Shown here: positions 7,954 through 16,500 of the stretch, in pieces
Layout of the letters: each line of letters begins with the position of its first letter
How positions within the stretch are numbered: the stretch's first letter is position 1
Source: an uncultured Lachnospiraceae bacterium
Lineage (GTDB): Bacteria > Bacillota > Clostridia > Lachnospirales > Lachnospiraceae
Assembly: GCA_947591115.1 (NCBI GenBank)
Contig: CANQCX010000011.1
Location: 1 to 18,785 of the forward strand
Reading direction: 5' to 3'
DNA length: 18,785 nucleotides
The notes under the pieces: generated by a model
What the model was told of the DNA's origin: nothing
What the model saw: the letters and a program-made list of their open reading frames with translations, nothing else
The model's database searches: none
Position numbers and translations under genes: made by a program

Positions 7954-8239
7954 TTTCTTTGAAAAGAATCTGGTTTTCGTGTACCAGTCCCAGTTCATTT
8001 GCTTTTTCCTGAATGTATTCATCTGAATTCATGTGAGCTTCCTGCTCGTCTAATTCCTGCGACCGCTGCGTTTCTTCCTCCATCTGCTGGAGCAGCTCCC
8101 GCTCCGCCGCCGCATAGGCGTCATCCTTCTGCTTGACGCGGTAGATCTGTATGCCCATAATGACCAGAAAGGCGAGTACGATCAGGCACACGCTGATGGT
8201 TCCGGTATTTCGGTTTTTCTTTATCCGATTTCTTTTCAT
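7943..8239 (-). CDS. divIC: Septum formation initiator, DivIC/FtsB family
   Basis: Small bitopic division protein expected to act with FtsL and DivIB at the septum. The 98 residues show a basic cytoplasmic tail (MKRNRIKKNRN), one membrane helix (about 14-33) and then an extracellular heptad-rich coiled coil (about 36-70). The end, ANELGLV followed by an aromatic- and acid-containing tail, is typical of the family (YIQEKANELGLV). GAGGAAC precedes the ATG. It starts 9 bases after yabQ ends, as in the Bacillus yabP-yabQ-divIC order. DivIC and FtsL-type proteins can be confused, but position and sequence favour DivIC. Confidence 0.9.
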   Translation of the reverse strand: MKRNRIKKNRNTGTISVCLIVLAFLVIMGIQIYRVKQKDDAYAAAERELLQQMEEETQRSQELDEQEAHMNSDEYIQEKANELGLVHENQILFKESGE

Positions 8240-8248
8240 CTTCGTTCC

Positions 8249-8632
8249 TCAATTCCTAAACCGTTTATGTAACCATATTGTAACTGCTTTTGCCAACTTT
8301 TTCAATCGTTTTTTTCCTTTGGAAATATAAATCGAAAGTCTGCGGACAAGCCATCTCCCGAGCAGCAGATAATAAAACAGCATCCCTGCCGCCGTTCCCC
8401 CTATGATATACGCCCGCAGCGCCCCGTCGTTTTCCCGATAAAGCAATAGAAAAACCGCCGTTCCAAATAGAAGCCAGTACAGTACGTCCTCCGCCGATAC
8501 CCATACGGTTCCATGTGGAACCACCCGCCGGAAAATGCGCAGCGCGTCATACAGCGCCATCATGACCGCTCCCAGCAGACAGGCGTTTCGGAGGATCTCC
8601 ATTTCTTCAAAAATGCTTTTACTGATCTCCAT
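8249..8632 (-). CDS. yabQ: Spore cortex biosynthesis protein YabQ
   Basis: Integral membrane protein needed for spore cortex formation in Bacillus subtilis. The 127 residues contain hydrophobic helices at about 15-30, 49-65 and 73-92, followed by a strongly basic C-terminal tail (KGKKRLKKLAK and onward). The pattern of an N-terminal helix followed by YDALRIFRR is typical of YabQ. Its ATG overlaps the yabP stop by one base (TAATG), which implies coupled translation. The identification rests on sequence pattern plus its place between yabP and divIC. Confidence 0.9.
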   Translation of the reverse strand: MEISKSIFEEMEILRNACLLGAVMMALYDALRIFRRVVPHGTVWVSAEDVLYWLLFGTAVFLLLYRENDGALRAYIIGGTAAGMLFYYLLLGRWLVRRLSIYISKGKKRLKKLAKAVTIWLHKRFRN

Positions 8633-8916
8633 TACTTAAACAGTTTTCCCAAAAAAGACTCCTTTTTCCCGACGCCGCCCGGTACGTCCGAATATTCCAT
8701 CGTGCCCATCTGGCCTTCGATATCCACTTCTCCTTTTTCCAGATTTAACCGGTTTACATGAAGATCCTTTCCTTTGATCAGCAGCATCCCCATTTCGGTT
8801 TCCAGCAGGATTTCCGATACGTCAAAGGAGAGGACATCCAGCACTCCCGTAAAGCTCCCGTTTTTCCGGTTGCTCAATAAAATTTTATGCGATTTTGCCA
8901 ATGTTTTTTCATCCAT
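8632..8916 (-). CDS. yabP: Sporulation protein YabP
   Basis: Small soluble protein (94 residues) of the YabP/YqfC family, required with YabQ for cortex assembly in Bacillus; its biochemical role is unknown. The family signature is a beta-rich core, here LSNRKNGSFTGVLDVLSFD followed by ILLETEMGMLLIKGKDLHVNRLNLEKGEVDIEG, with a short Gly-rich linker and a basic end. AGGAGGTC is placed 7 bases before the ATG, in the 3' arm of a hairpin (see separate entry). It is the third-last gene before the divIC terminator. Confidence 0.93.
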   Translation of the reverse strand: MDEKTLAKSHKILLSNRKNGSFTGVLDVLSFDVSEILLETEMGMLLIKGKDLHVNRLNLEKGEVDIEGQMGTMEYSDVPGGVGKKESFLGKLFK

Positions 8917-8922
8917 AAAAAA

Positions 8923-8954
8923 GACCTCCTATATTGGTAATATATTAGGAAGTC
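8923..8954 (-). promoter_or_regulatory. Hairpin containing the yabP ribosome binding site, possible attenuator
   Basis: On the minus strand GACTTCCTA (8946-8954) pairs with TAGGAGGTC (8923-8931) with one mismatch, leaving an AT-rich apical part. The 3' arm is the yabP Shine-Dalgarno and is followed directly by TTTTTT. The structure could act as a weak terminator, an RBS mask, or both. It lies in the 45-base gap between rqcP and yabP. Confidence 0.5.
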
Positions 8955-8961
8955 CTTCTTT

Positions 8962-9204
8962 TTATGATAGATATTCAAATAAATCTTTCGCTTCTTCCTT
9001 CTTTGTCGTTTCGCGGATGTCAAGCACCCGTACCCGAACCGACTTCTGACCGAACAGGATCTCGATCTCGTCCCCCTCTTTGACCTGAGCGGAAGCTTTT
9101 GCCTGTCTGCCGTTTACCGTCACGCGTCCTGCGTCGCAGGCTTCGTTTGCAACGGTTCTGCGCTTAATCAGGCGCGAAATCTTTAAAAACTTATCCAAAC
9201 GCAT
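8962..9204 (-). CDS. rqcP: S4-domain RNA-binding protein RqcP (YabO/Hsp15 family)
   Basis: Acts in ribosome-associated quality control: with RqcH it supports alanine tailing of nascent chains on obstructed 50S subunits (known for the Bacillus protein). The 80 residues begin with the S4 RNA-binding motif MRLDKFLKISRLIKRRTVAN and continue with the S4 beta region GRVTVNGRQAKASAQVKEGD. A short acidic tail follows. The length matches YabO/RqcP rather than longer pseudouridine synthases. AAGGAGG lies 7 bases upstream of the ATG. The gene follows HU and its terminator, and precedes yabP as in other Firmicutes. How it is transcribed past the HU terminator is unclear; read-through is likely. Confidence 0.93.
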   Translation of the reverse strand: MRLDKFLKISRLIKRRTVANEACDAGRVTVNGRQAKASAQVKEGDEIEILFGQKSVRVRVLDIRETTKKEEAKDLFEYLS

Positions 9205-9248
9205 CTGCTGTCCTCCTTATCGCTTTTTGCATCATCCTCCCATACGGG

Positions 9249-9280
9249 AAAAAAGACCCGACAGCATCTGTCAGGTCTTT
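9249..9280 (-). terminator. Intrinsic terminator downstream of the HU gene
   Basis: AAAGACC (9252-9258) pairs with GGTCTTT (9274-9280), and after one mismatch GACAG pairs with CTGTC around a CAT loop. On the minus strand the stem runs into TTTTTT then CCC. It follows the HU stop by about 28 bases. The opposite side also carries T residues. Confidence 0.85.
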
Positions 9281-9307
9281 GCGCTTCATCCTCTATATCC
9301 GGCGATA

Positions 9308-9580
9308 TTAGTTGATCGCATCTTTTAAAGCCTTGCCAGCTTTAAACTTCGGCGCTTTGGATGCCGGAATTACCATCTCTGCTCCGGTCTGCGGATTTCT
9401 TCCGGTTCTTTCGCCTCTCTCAGATACCTCGAAAGTACCGAAACCAACCAGCGTAACCTTCTCGCCCTTGTTTAACTCCTCTGTGATGACGTCGGTAAAT
9501 GCCTTTAACGCTGCTTCTGCGTCCTTCTTGGAAAGCTCTGTTTTCTCTGCAATCGCTGCAACTAACTCTGCTTTGTTCAT
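9308..9580 (-). CDS. hup: DNA-binding protein HU
   Basis: Histone-like protein that binds and bends DNA as a dimer and compacts the nucleoid. The 90 residues match HU from end to end: N-terminal helices (MNKAELVAAIAEKTELSKKD), the VGFGTFEV turn, the DNA-binding arm around RTGRNPQTGAEMVIPASKAP and the closing FKAGKALKDAIN. ATG at 9580 is preferred over the in-frame TTG two codons earlier because AGGAGG is 9 bases from the ATG but only 3 from the TTG. It is monocistronic, with its own strong promoter and terminator. HU next to rqcP-yabP is a common Clostridia arrangement. Confidence 0.98.
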   Translation of the reverse strand: MNKAELVAAIAEKTELSKKDAEAALKAFTDVITEELNKGEKVTLVGFGTFEVSERGERTGRNPQTGAEMVIPASKAPKFKAGKALKDAIN

Positions 9581-9649
9581 GTTCAAATTCCTCCTCTGGA
9601 TTCTTATATAATATAATTCGAGCGAACTCCCAAATTACCTACAAGCATA

Positions 9650-9678
9650 TATATACTTGTTTTTTTCATATTTGTCAA
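9650..9678 (-). promoter_or_regulatory. Strong sigma-A promoter of the HU gene
   Basis: A perfect TTGACA (9673-9678) and TATATA (9650-9655) are separated by 17 bases on the minus strand. The -10 lies in a palindromic stretch with ACAAG and CTTGT arms (9641-9660) that could also be an operator or a short hairpin. A long AT-rich leader follows to the HU start. Confidence 0.8.
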
Positions 9679-9728
9679 GGAAAAAAAGCCTATTTTCCTC
9701 ATTTTGCTACTAATTTACTACAAAATTG

Positions 9729-11129
9729 TTACAGACTGCTCATACCGTTCATGAGCATCTGCCAGCGCAGGGTGGATAAATAGTCCTGCATCAGCTCGTC
9801 ATAGTCCAGAGAATTGGAGCTGCCGCTTCCGCCGCTATTGGTCGTTCCGCTGCTGCCGTTGCTCGTCCCGCTGCTTCCGCCGTTGCTTGTTCCGCTGCCG
9901 CCGCTGCTTGTCCCGCCGCCGCTGCTCGTTCCGCTGCCGCTATTGCTCGTCCCACTGCTGCCGCCGTTGCTTGTTCCTCCGCTGCTTGTTCCGCCGCCGG
10001 CTTCGCCGTTGTCCGTTCCGCTTCCGCTGCTGCTCGTCCCGCTGCCGCCGCTGCTCGTTCCGCTGCTTCCGGAGGAGCCTTCGTTCTCATCCGCCAAGCC
10101 GATTAAAATCGTCGCTTCCGGCGAATTGACATACAGATACTTTGTCCACTCCGGATAGCCGCTTGCCGAAACCGAAATGGAGTGTACCCCATAGCGCAGC
10201 TTTTGAGGCTGGCTGTAGTCGATTTCTTCGCCGTCCACCCAGATGGAGGCTCCCTCTACATCGACTTCAAACAGAATCTTTCCGTACGAAGGGCCGTCGC
10301 CTTTCATCGCATCCAGATCGACCGTCGTTGTTTCGCCCCTGCGGATGCTGACGTTGCAGCTTCCTCCCCAGCCGTCTTTTGCAACGGTCAACTGGTAATT
10401 CCCCTCCGGTATCTCCATTTCCATATCCGGCATGATCTCCGCAAAAATATCGTTTCCAAGCTCCATAAAGCTGCCTTCAAACAGCTCCGTATTGGCAAGC
10501 TGCAGCATCCCATGTCCCGTCGTTACGCTGATGGAGAGGATCTCTTTGTCCTTTCCTACAACGGAAAGCCGGTCATTCTCCGAAATATCGGCGAGCGAGA
10601 TCAGTTCCCCGTTGGAAAACACAAAGACGTCGCTGCCGTAATGATACTTGGCGTCCGCGATCTTAAACAGTCCCACGTCCGACCTCATCGAAAAGCGCAC
10701 AATATCGTCCTGCTCCCACACGTCCTCCGAGATGCGCACGTCCTTTAGCCTGCCTTCCGCCGCGGAAATTCCGATCTGCACCACTTTTCCCGGCGTGAAA
10801 TTGACTGCGGAAACCGACTGGCCGTATTTATCCAGAAAACGGGTTCCCAGCGAGTAATAATACTGGTACTCCAATCCCGTCGAATACCGGTACAAATGCA
10901 GCATTTCCTCCGCGCTGTTATTGGCAAGGATCAGGTAAAGATCCGAGTCGTCCTCCTTTGCGCCGTCTTCCTCTGCGCTCTCCTGCGCCTCCGTTTCCGT
11001 TTTCCACGAGGTACGGTAAGGCGCGTCGGGAGTATCATCGCTGTTTTTCCCGCAGCCTGAGAAAATCCCCAGAAGCAGAAGCAGGAAAACTCCATATAAA
11101 ATTATCCGGTTGGTATCTGCTTTCCTCAT
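9729..11129 (-). CDS. PEGA-domain lipoprotein with Ser/Gly/Thr-rich repeat tail
   Basis: Predicted surface lipoprotein of 466 residues; function unknown. A basic start and hydrophobic helix (9-24) end in the lipobox FSGC with lipidated Cys26. An acidic spacer (about 30-62) leads to a beta-rich body. A PEGA domain (about 283-345, GKILFEVDVEGASIWVDGEE onward) is clear, and residues about 215-272 look like a second, more divergent PEGA-like unit. Residues 351-440 are a low-complexity linker of GTSSGGS and GTSNGGS units, coded by repetitive DNA. A short amphipathic helix closes the protein (LDYDELMQDYLSTLRWQ). PEGA domains are usually extracellular and linked to surface structures. It follows cotS by 18 bases, but no good ribosome binding site precedes the ATG. 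No convincing terminator follows it. Confidence 0.85.
   Translation of the reverse strand: MRKADTNRIILYGVFLLLLLGIFSGCGKNSDDTPDAPYRTSWKTETEAQESAEEDGAKEDDSDLYLILANNSAEEMLHLYRYSTGLEYQYYYSLGTRFLDKYGQSVSAVNFTPGKVVQIGISAAEGRLKDVRISEDVWEQDDIVRFSMRSDVGLFKIADAKYHYGSDVFVFSNGELISLADISENDRLSVVGKDKEILSISVTTGHGMLQLANTELFEGSFMELGNDIFAEIMPDMEMEIPEGNYQLTVAKDGWGGSCNVSIRRGETTTVDLDAMKGDGPSYGKILFEVDVEGASIWVDGEEIDYSQPQKLRYGVHSISVSASGYPEWTKYLYVNSPEATILIGLADENEGSSGSSGTSSGGSGTSSSGSGTDNGEAGGGTSSGGTSNGGSSGTSNSGSGTSSGGGTSSGGSGTSNGGSSGTSNGSSGTTNSGGSGSSNSLDYDELMQDYLSTLRWQMLMNGMSSL
9834..10078 (-). repeat. Degenerate tandem repeat coding for GTS(S/N)GGS units
   Basis: About 245 bases of short units built from GCTGCTTGTCCCGCTGCCGCC-like words (plus strand) vary around 12-21 bases and keep the reading frame. 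They encode the Ser/Gly/Thr-rich linker of the lipoprotein. Such DNA is prone to slippage, so length variation between strains is likely. Confidence 0.8.
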
Positions 11130-11147
11130 AAGAATCAGTATACATGA

Positions 11148-12125
11148 TTATGAAAGAAAAGAAAACAGGTTTTCCAAAAAACAGTTCCTTGCTTCCTCCT
11201 GCGCTACGACCTTATCCAGCTTTTCAATGTCCCGCCCCGACAGCCATGCTTTGTGCGAATTGTAGTAGTGATTCGCGATTTTCCAGAACTTTTCTGGAAA
11301 TAACAGAATCAGATACAACTGCCGGTATTCGCTGACGCTCAAAGGCCGTACGTCGGTATAGCTTTGAATCAGGCTCATCCCAAGCTCTTCGTTCCAGTTG
11401 TTCTTTTCCAGCATTTTTCTTAGAAAATTGGCAAGATCCAGTACCGGAAGGTTATAGTTCATGTCCTCAAAATGAACGATGCGCCAGCCGTCTTTTGTTT
11501 TTAGGACGTTATGCTGGTTAAAGTCCCCATGACAGAGACGGTATTCCCGTTCATCCCCGCTGCACTCGCGCAGTTTTTCGACCGACTGCTTTGCATGTTC
11601 GATAAAATGCGGGTACTGTTCCTGAAATTTCCGCTCGAATTCATTCTTTTTTTTTCGAGACCTCACGTAATTTTTTACTTTGACCAGTTCCCGATTGTGT
11701 TTTTCATAAAGGAGGAGCAGCGTGTTTTTCTCGTTTTTCAAGAATTCCGGTATCTCGATCGGACATCCGCCTCCCAAAATATGAAAATGCGCCAGAAGCT
11801 CCAATGCCGCTTTCATATCCTCCCTGACTCGGGTGCTGCACTCGCTTCCCGCAAACATGTCCTTTAAAATATATTTGGCGCCCGCCTCATCCTCCGCTAA
11901 GACTTCTTCTTCCTTCGTCCGGTAGATCTGTTCCACCACCAAACCTTCCGCCTGAAGATATTCCAGCATCCGCCTTAAAAATCCCGCGCGCTCCTTCGAA
12001 CCCCGAAACGGTGTTAAAAGCAGCATTCCGCGGTCTGTATCACAAATATAGACTCCTCTGCCCTTCGTAATCTGATTTACCGATAGATCATATTGCTCCA
12101 ATACTGCTTCCGGCTGATTATACAA
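11148..12125 (-). CDS. CotS-family spore coat protein, aminoglycoside phosphotransferase-like
   Basis: A 325-residue protein with the kinase-like fold of the CotS/YutH/APH group. The catalytic loop is CHGDFNQHN (198-206). The metal-binding position follows in VHFEDM (217-222), where HFED replaces the usual DFD but keeps acidic residues. An upstream Lys in KYILKD (84-89) could be the ATP-contacting residue. Family members are spore coat or coat-associated proteins in Bacillus and Clostridia; the substrate is unknown. The start is a TTG at 12125 with GGAGG 7 bases upstream. It follows cca by 36 bases and probably shares its transcript. It could instead be a choline/aminoglycoside-type kinase, but the divergence and host context favour a coat protein. 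Confidence 0.82.
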   Translation of the reverse strand: MYNQPEAVLEQYDLSVNQITKGRGVYICDTDRGMLLLTPFRGSKERAGFLRRMLEYLQAEGLVVEQIYRTKEEEVLAEDEAGAKYILKDMFAGSECSTRVREDMKAALELLAHFHILGGGCPIEIPEFLKNEKNTLLLLYEKHNRELVKVKNYVRSRKKKNEFERKFQEQYPHFIEHAKQSVEKLRECSGDEREYRLCHGDFNQHNVLKTKDGWRIVHFEDMNYNLPVLDLANFLRKMLEKNNWNEELGMSLIQSYTDVRPLSVSEYRQLYLILLFPEKFWKIANHYYNSHKAWLSGRDIEKLDKVVAQEEARNCFLENLFSFLS

Positions 12126-12130
12126 GAAAA

Positions 12131-12175
12131 CCCCTCCATATGACTCACTCGCGTCTGTTTATCATATGAAAGGGG
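12131..12175 (-). promoter_or_regulatory. Inverted repeat between cca and the CotS-like gene
   Basis: CCCCT-C-CATATGA (12131-12143) is complementary to TCATATG-AA-AGGGG (12162-12175), with an 18-base loop. On the mRNA the downstream arm holds the GGAGGGG ribosome binding site of the CotS-like gene, followed by TTTTC, while the upstream arm contains the cca stop. It could mask that RBS or act as a weak terminator. Confidence 0.5.
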
Positions 12176-13502
12176 CCGCCAATTTATGTGCCAGTTCCGT
12201 CAACTTTTCCTTTGTATTCCATTGCGGATGCTCCAAAACCGCATCAAAGAGCATATCCAGTACCATTCCGATCTCTTTTCCGGTTTTCATCCCGAGCGCG
12301 ATCAGATCACTGCCGCTGACCGCCAGATCTTTTTTGCAAATGCACTGCCCTTCCCGAAGGATTTTGTTGTACAATGCTTCGTATTGCTCGATATAAGAAA
12401 GTTTTTCCTCCCTGTGATATTCGCTCTGCGCCAGCGTATCGGCGCGTTTGACCTCAAACAGCTCCGGAAAATAGTCCGCTCCGATGCGGCTGGCCGCGCG
12501 CCGGACATTTTCCTCCGTCAGCGGCGGTCTGTCGTCATGATAGCGCACCAGCATGCAGACGCGGCGGAGCGTATGATTGTCAAATTTCAGGCGGCGGAGG
12601 ATTTCCCCTGCCAACTGCTCTCCCTGTTCGGGATGCCCTTTGAAATGGTTCTGCCCGTTTTGATCCGTTGTGATGCACTGCGGTTTTGCAACGTCATGCA
12701 AAAGCATAGCCAGCCGCAGCACCTTGTCCGAACGTACGCTGCAAAGGGAGTGTATCGTATGCTCCCCGACGGTATATTTGTGGTGTTTATTCTGCTGCGG
12801 CGTTTCCATCATTCGGTCAAATTCCGGCAGAAATACTGCAGTCAGCGACAATTCATACGCCGTCCTTATCTCCTGCGGATGATCGGAAATCAGTAATTTT
12901 ACCAGCTCCGCCTGAATCCTCTCCGCGCTGACTTTGGCAATGGCGGGCGCTTTTGCCCGTATCGCCTCTTTGGTCTTTTCTTCGATGGAAAACCCAAGCT
13001 GCGCCGCAAAACGCACTGCGCGCAGCATTCTTAATGCGTCCTCCGTAAACCGGTCGGCGGGAACGCCGACGCAGCGCACCACTCCTTTTTCTAAGTCCGC
13101 AATGCCCCCGAAGGCATCCACAAGTCCCTGCGCTTCGTTGTACGCCATTGCGTTAATGGTAAAATCTCTCCGTTTTAAATCCTCGAGCAGATCGGGGGTA
13201 AAGGTAACCTCCTTCGGATGGCGCGAATCTTCGTATTCCCCGTCGATCCGGTAGGTCGTTACTTCATACCCCGTACGCCCGCACATGACCGTTACCGTTC
13301 CATGCCGGATTCCGGTGTCGATGGTATGCGCGAACAGCTCCTTTACCTGCTGCGGACGGGCGGAGGTCGTAATATCCCAGTCCTGCGGCGTCCTGCCCAG
13401 CAGCACGTCCCTTATGCAGCCGCCGACCGCATATGCTTCAAATCCGTTTTCCTCCAGCGTTCGTATCAGTTTGTTTACATTTTCCGGCAGATCGATTCTC
13501 AT
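12162..13502 (-). CDS. cca: CCA tRNA nucleotidyltransferase with HD domain
   Basis: Adds or repairs the 3' CCA end of tRNAs using CTP and ATP without a template. The 446-residue class II enzyme shows the nucleotidyltransferase head AVGGCIRDVLLGRTPQDWDI with the GG (27-28) and catalytic Asp pair (D41, D43). It also has RRDFTINAMAYN, the RFTEDALRMLRAVRFA motif of the neck, and a C-terminal HD domain (LLHDVAKP, then RYHDD). Gram-positive CCA enzymes with an HD domain are common. Its ATG overlaps the stop of the upstream diguanylate cyclase gene as ATGA, so translation is probably coupled. It could be a split A- or C-adding enzyme, but a single gene of this length is more likely to be a full CCA enzyme. 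Confidence 0.95.
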   Translation of the reverse strand: MRIDLPENVNKLIRTLEENGFEAYAVGGCIRDVLLGRTPQDWDITTSARPQQVKELFAHTIDTGIRHGTVTVMCGRTGYEVTTYRIDGEYEDSRHPKEVTFTPDLLEDLKRRDFTINAMAYNEAQGLVDAFGGIADLEKGVVRCVGVPADRFTEDALRMLRAVRFAAQLGFSIEEKTKEAIRAKAPAIAKVSAERIQAELVKLLISDHPQEIRTAYELSLTAVFLPEFDRMMETPQQNKHHKYTVGEHTIHSLCSVRSDKVLRLAMLLHDVAKPQCITTDQNGQNHFKGHPEQGEQLAGEILRRLKFDNHTLRRVCMLVRYHDDRPPLTEENVRRAASRIGADYFPELFEVKRADTLAQSEYHREEKLSYIEQYEALYNKILREGQCICKKDLAVSGSDLIALGMKTGKEIGMVLDMLFDAVLEHPQWNTKEKLTELAHKLAAPFI

Positions 13503-16500
13503 ATAAATGCATAATGTCCCTTTTCCGTTGTTTTGACGGTGTAAAGTAGATCATCCGCTTTCCGGATCAATTGATTAAACGATTCTTCGTCGCAAATATC
13601 CGAGGCGCAGGAAATTCCGATGGAGCAGCTGATCCTTCTGCTTGCATCTACCACGACCTCTTTGTGGATACGCGCTTCGATCTCCTGCTTAAAGCCGTTG
13701 GTCGCTTCAATCCTGCGGTAGATCTCCTTTGCCATATTCTCTAATATGACGCTGTCGTCGGTATTTAAGATGATGATGAACTCATCGCCGCCATACCGGC
13801 TGACAAATCCGTAATCCGCTGAAACCTGCTTAAAGATATTCGCCATCTCCTTTAGGATGATGTCGCCGATATCATGCCCGAAGGTATCGTTGTAATGCTT
13901 AAAGTTATCCAGATCGATAAACATCAGACCGATGCTCTGCGGTTTTCCCTCCTGCGTAATGCGTCTGGTCATCCGCTCGATCTCTCCGTACATTCCGGCA
14001 CGATTATAAATGCCCGTCAGCACATCCGTAACGGCCGCCGCCTGAAGCTTGCTGTTCATCTCATAGACTTTTCTGCTTGCCTCCATACGGTTAATGGAGT
14101 ACCCGATCTCTCGAAACAGCAGACGGTAGATCTTTAAGTCGTCTTCATTTAACATGTACCGCTCAATGGAGGAATGCCAGTTATCCCTCATGCAGATATA
14201 GGTAATCAGAAGATGCGTCAGCCTGCCGCTCTTTAAGAACGGTACGGCAACAAAGGAGCAGACCTTATCCATTCCGAAATAGGAAATCGCATCCTGATGT
14301 TCAAAAAAGCTGTCGCTGATCTTGGAAACCGCAAAGCCCTGCGGGTACTCCTTCATGGCATGTTTGAGTCCCTCGCTGATCTCCGGCGTCATCAGTATGC
14401 CGGTATCGTTATACAGTTCCTTAAACCTGCCGTCGTCTTCATAACGCAGATAAAGCACCTGATCGACATTAAAGTGATTCTGGAACGCATGCATGGCATT
14501 CTGAACCATCGCTTCAATATCCACATCGTTTACGTCGATCAATTTCTGCCATGTGGAAATGAATTCCATCTGACGTTTGCTGATCAGGAAGTCCGCCTCC
14601 AACCCTTTTTGTTTGATCAGAGCTTCAATGTCCTCCTCTGATACGCGGCATTCGCTTTCGTAATCATCCATTTCGACTTCTTCGAGAAGCTTCGTCGGAA
14701 TATTTTCCGCAAGCTGCCGGTTCATTTCCTCATGCTGCTCTAAAAAGACCTTTTCTTTTTCGTATAATTCCATCCGTCCCAAAGCCTGAAACAGCTCCAT
14801 CCGTTTGGAGCGGAACAGACGGTAGGCAAAAAACTGGTTTCCTTCGGCATTCATGAGATATTTCTCCGCCTTCTCATAATTGGCAAGCGCCGCTTCGGTA
14901 TCGCCGTCTGCGTAATTCAAAAGGGCGGTAGAAAACGTATACAAAAACATATCGTCATCCGACTTCGCGTAGTCATGAATGACCTCAATATCTTGTTTTT
15001 CTTTTTCTTTTTCAATTATGTAGTTCAAAAACTGTCTGCAGCTCAACAGATAACGCTCACAGTTAAACCGGTCGTTCTGCAGAATGCAGGAAAGCGCCAG
15101 CAGCGCATACAGCTTGGAAAGGTTGCACACCCTTAAGCTGTTTAAGTGAAGCTTGTCGATCGCCTTTACGGAAAGCTGCAGGTCATGCTCCGCCTCCGCG
15201 TATTTGCCCAGCATGATGTTATTGAGCGCGCGGTTGTAGTAAACCTCGGCAATATCCTCCGGCAGCTTTAACCGGTAAAACAGCTCGATCGCGCGGTTAT
15301 AGTAGATCTCCGCTTTCCGGCTTTCGCCTACCGCGCTTAAATTATAACCCAGTCCGCTGTAGATCCTTCCGGCGTAGATCAGCCCCCTTCCCTTCATGAA
15401 CTGATAGGTGCGCACCGAATACAGCATGGCGATCTCGTTCATGCCGTTCGTGGAGGCCAGCATGATGTTTTTCTGGTACGCATCGTGAACCAGCATGGCA
15501 TTTCCGATCTCTTTTGCCAGCGAAACGCCTTTGCTGAAATAATAAAGCGCCGCTTCGGAGCGGTATGCTTTCGCAACGACCTCCGGCTTGTTGTCATAGG
15601 CATAGATATAAATATGCGCAAGATGATTCTTGTAATTATACTTGATGAGCTTCTCGATGAGGCTGTCTTCAATGGCAATATCCTGTATACAGAAAAAGAT
15701 ATTGTACCAGCCTGACATCTGCGTCTGGATGTTGAGCAGCTCCGCCTTAAAGATCCACTCCTTGTTTCCGATCTTTTCCGCAACCTCCCTTGCGATGCCC
15801 GCATAGGACAGCGCATCGGACAGCTTGCCCTGATACATATAGCAGGTTGCGATCAGGTACGCGCATTCATAGTTGATTATCAGTTCTTTCTCCGGCAGGT
15901 TCAGATGGGTAATCTCTTCTACCAGCTCTAACGCTTTTGACATCTCGCCCAGCAGAATGGAGACTCTTGCATACCAGATAAAATAGATTAATTTCAGTTC
16001 ATCCCCCATCTCCACGTCTTCAAACTTGATCTGCTGCTCCACCTGAAGGAAAAACTTTTTCGCCTGATCATAATCCAAAAGATTGATCGTGTTGACAATT
16101 TTTTCCATATCTTCTTCAAAGCTCTGGCTCTGACGCGCATACTCCGCATCTTCGGCGCGCCGCTTTCCGCTGCTTCCGATATGGTACATCTGGCTGCTGT
16201 CTTCAATGCCTTCGATGATCTTTTCCCATGTGTCCGGCATATCGTCCTGACGGTAGGTGCCTTCGTTGACGCCCAGCACCAGTCCGATATTGACGGAGGA
16301 ATCCTCAATGAGCTTGCTGACCATCCGCAGCACGCTCTGGCTGGCAAGCTGGAACCGGTTGATCACGATCACGACCGGACATACCTCCGCTATGGTTTTC
16401 AGCATGGTTACCATCGCATCCGTCATGCACTCCTGCTCATACGCGACCTCGCCCAGCAGGACATTTTCCAGACGCCTGCACTTGCCGGTTTCGTAATAGG

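Noticed and set aside
9205..9248. Mini-ORF of about 14 codons overlapping the rqcP start
   Set aside because: Its RBS would be only one base from the ATG and it has no conserved feature; likely chance.
9581..9586. TTG start giving two extra HU residues
   Set aside because: Only 3 bases from the AGGAGG; the ATG at 9580 has better spacing and gives the standard HU length.
9791..10158. Open frames rich in Ala or in Pro/Leu across the lipoprotein repeat
   Set aside because: They are alternative-frame readings of the repetitive DNA; the Ser/Gly/Thr frame joins a lipobox, PEGA domain and stop correctly.
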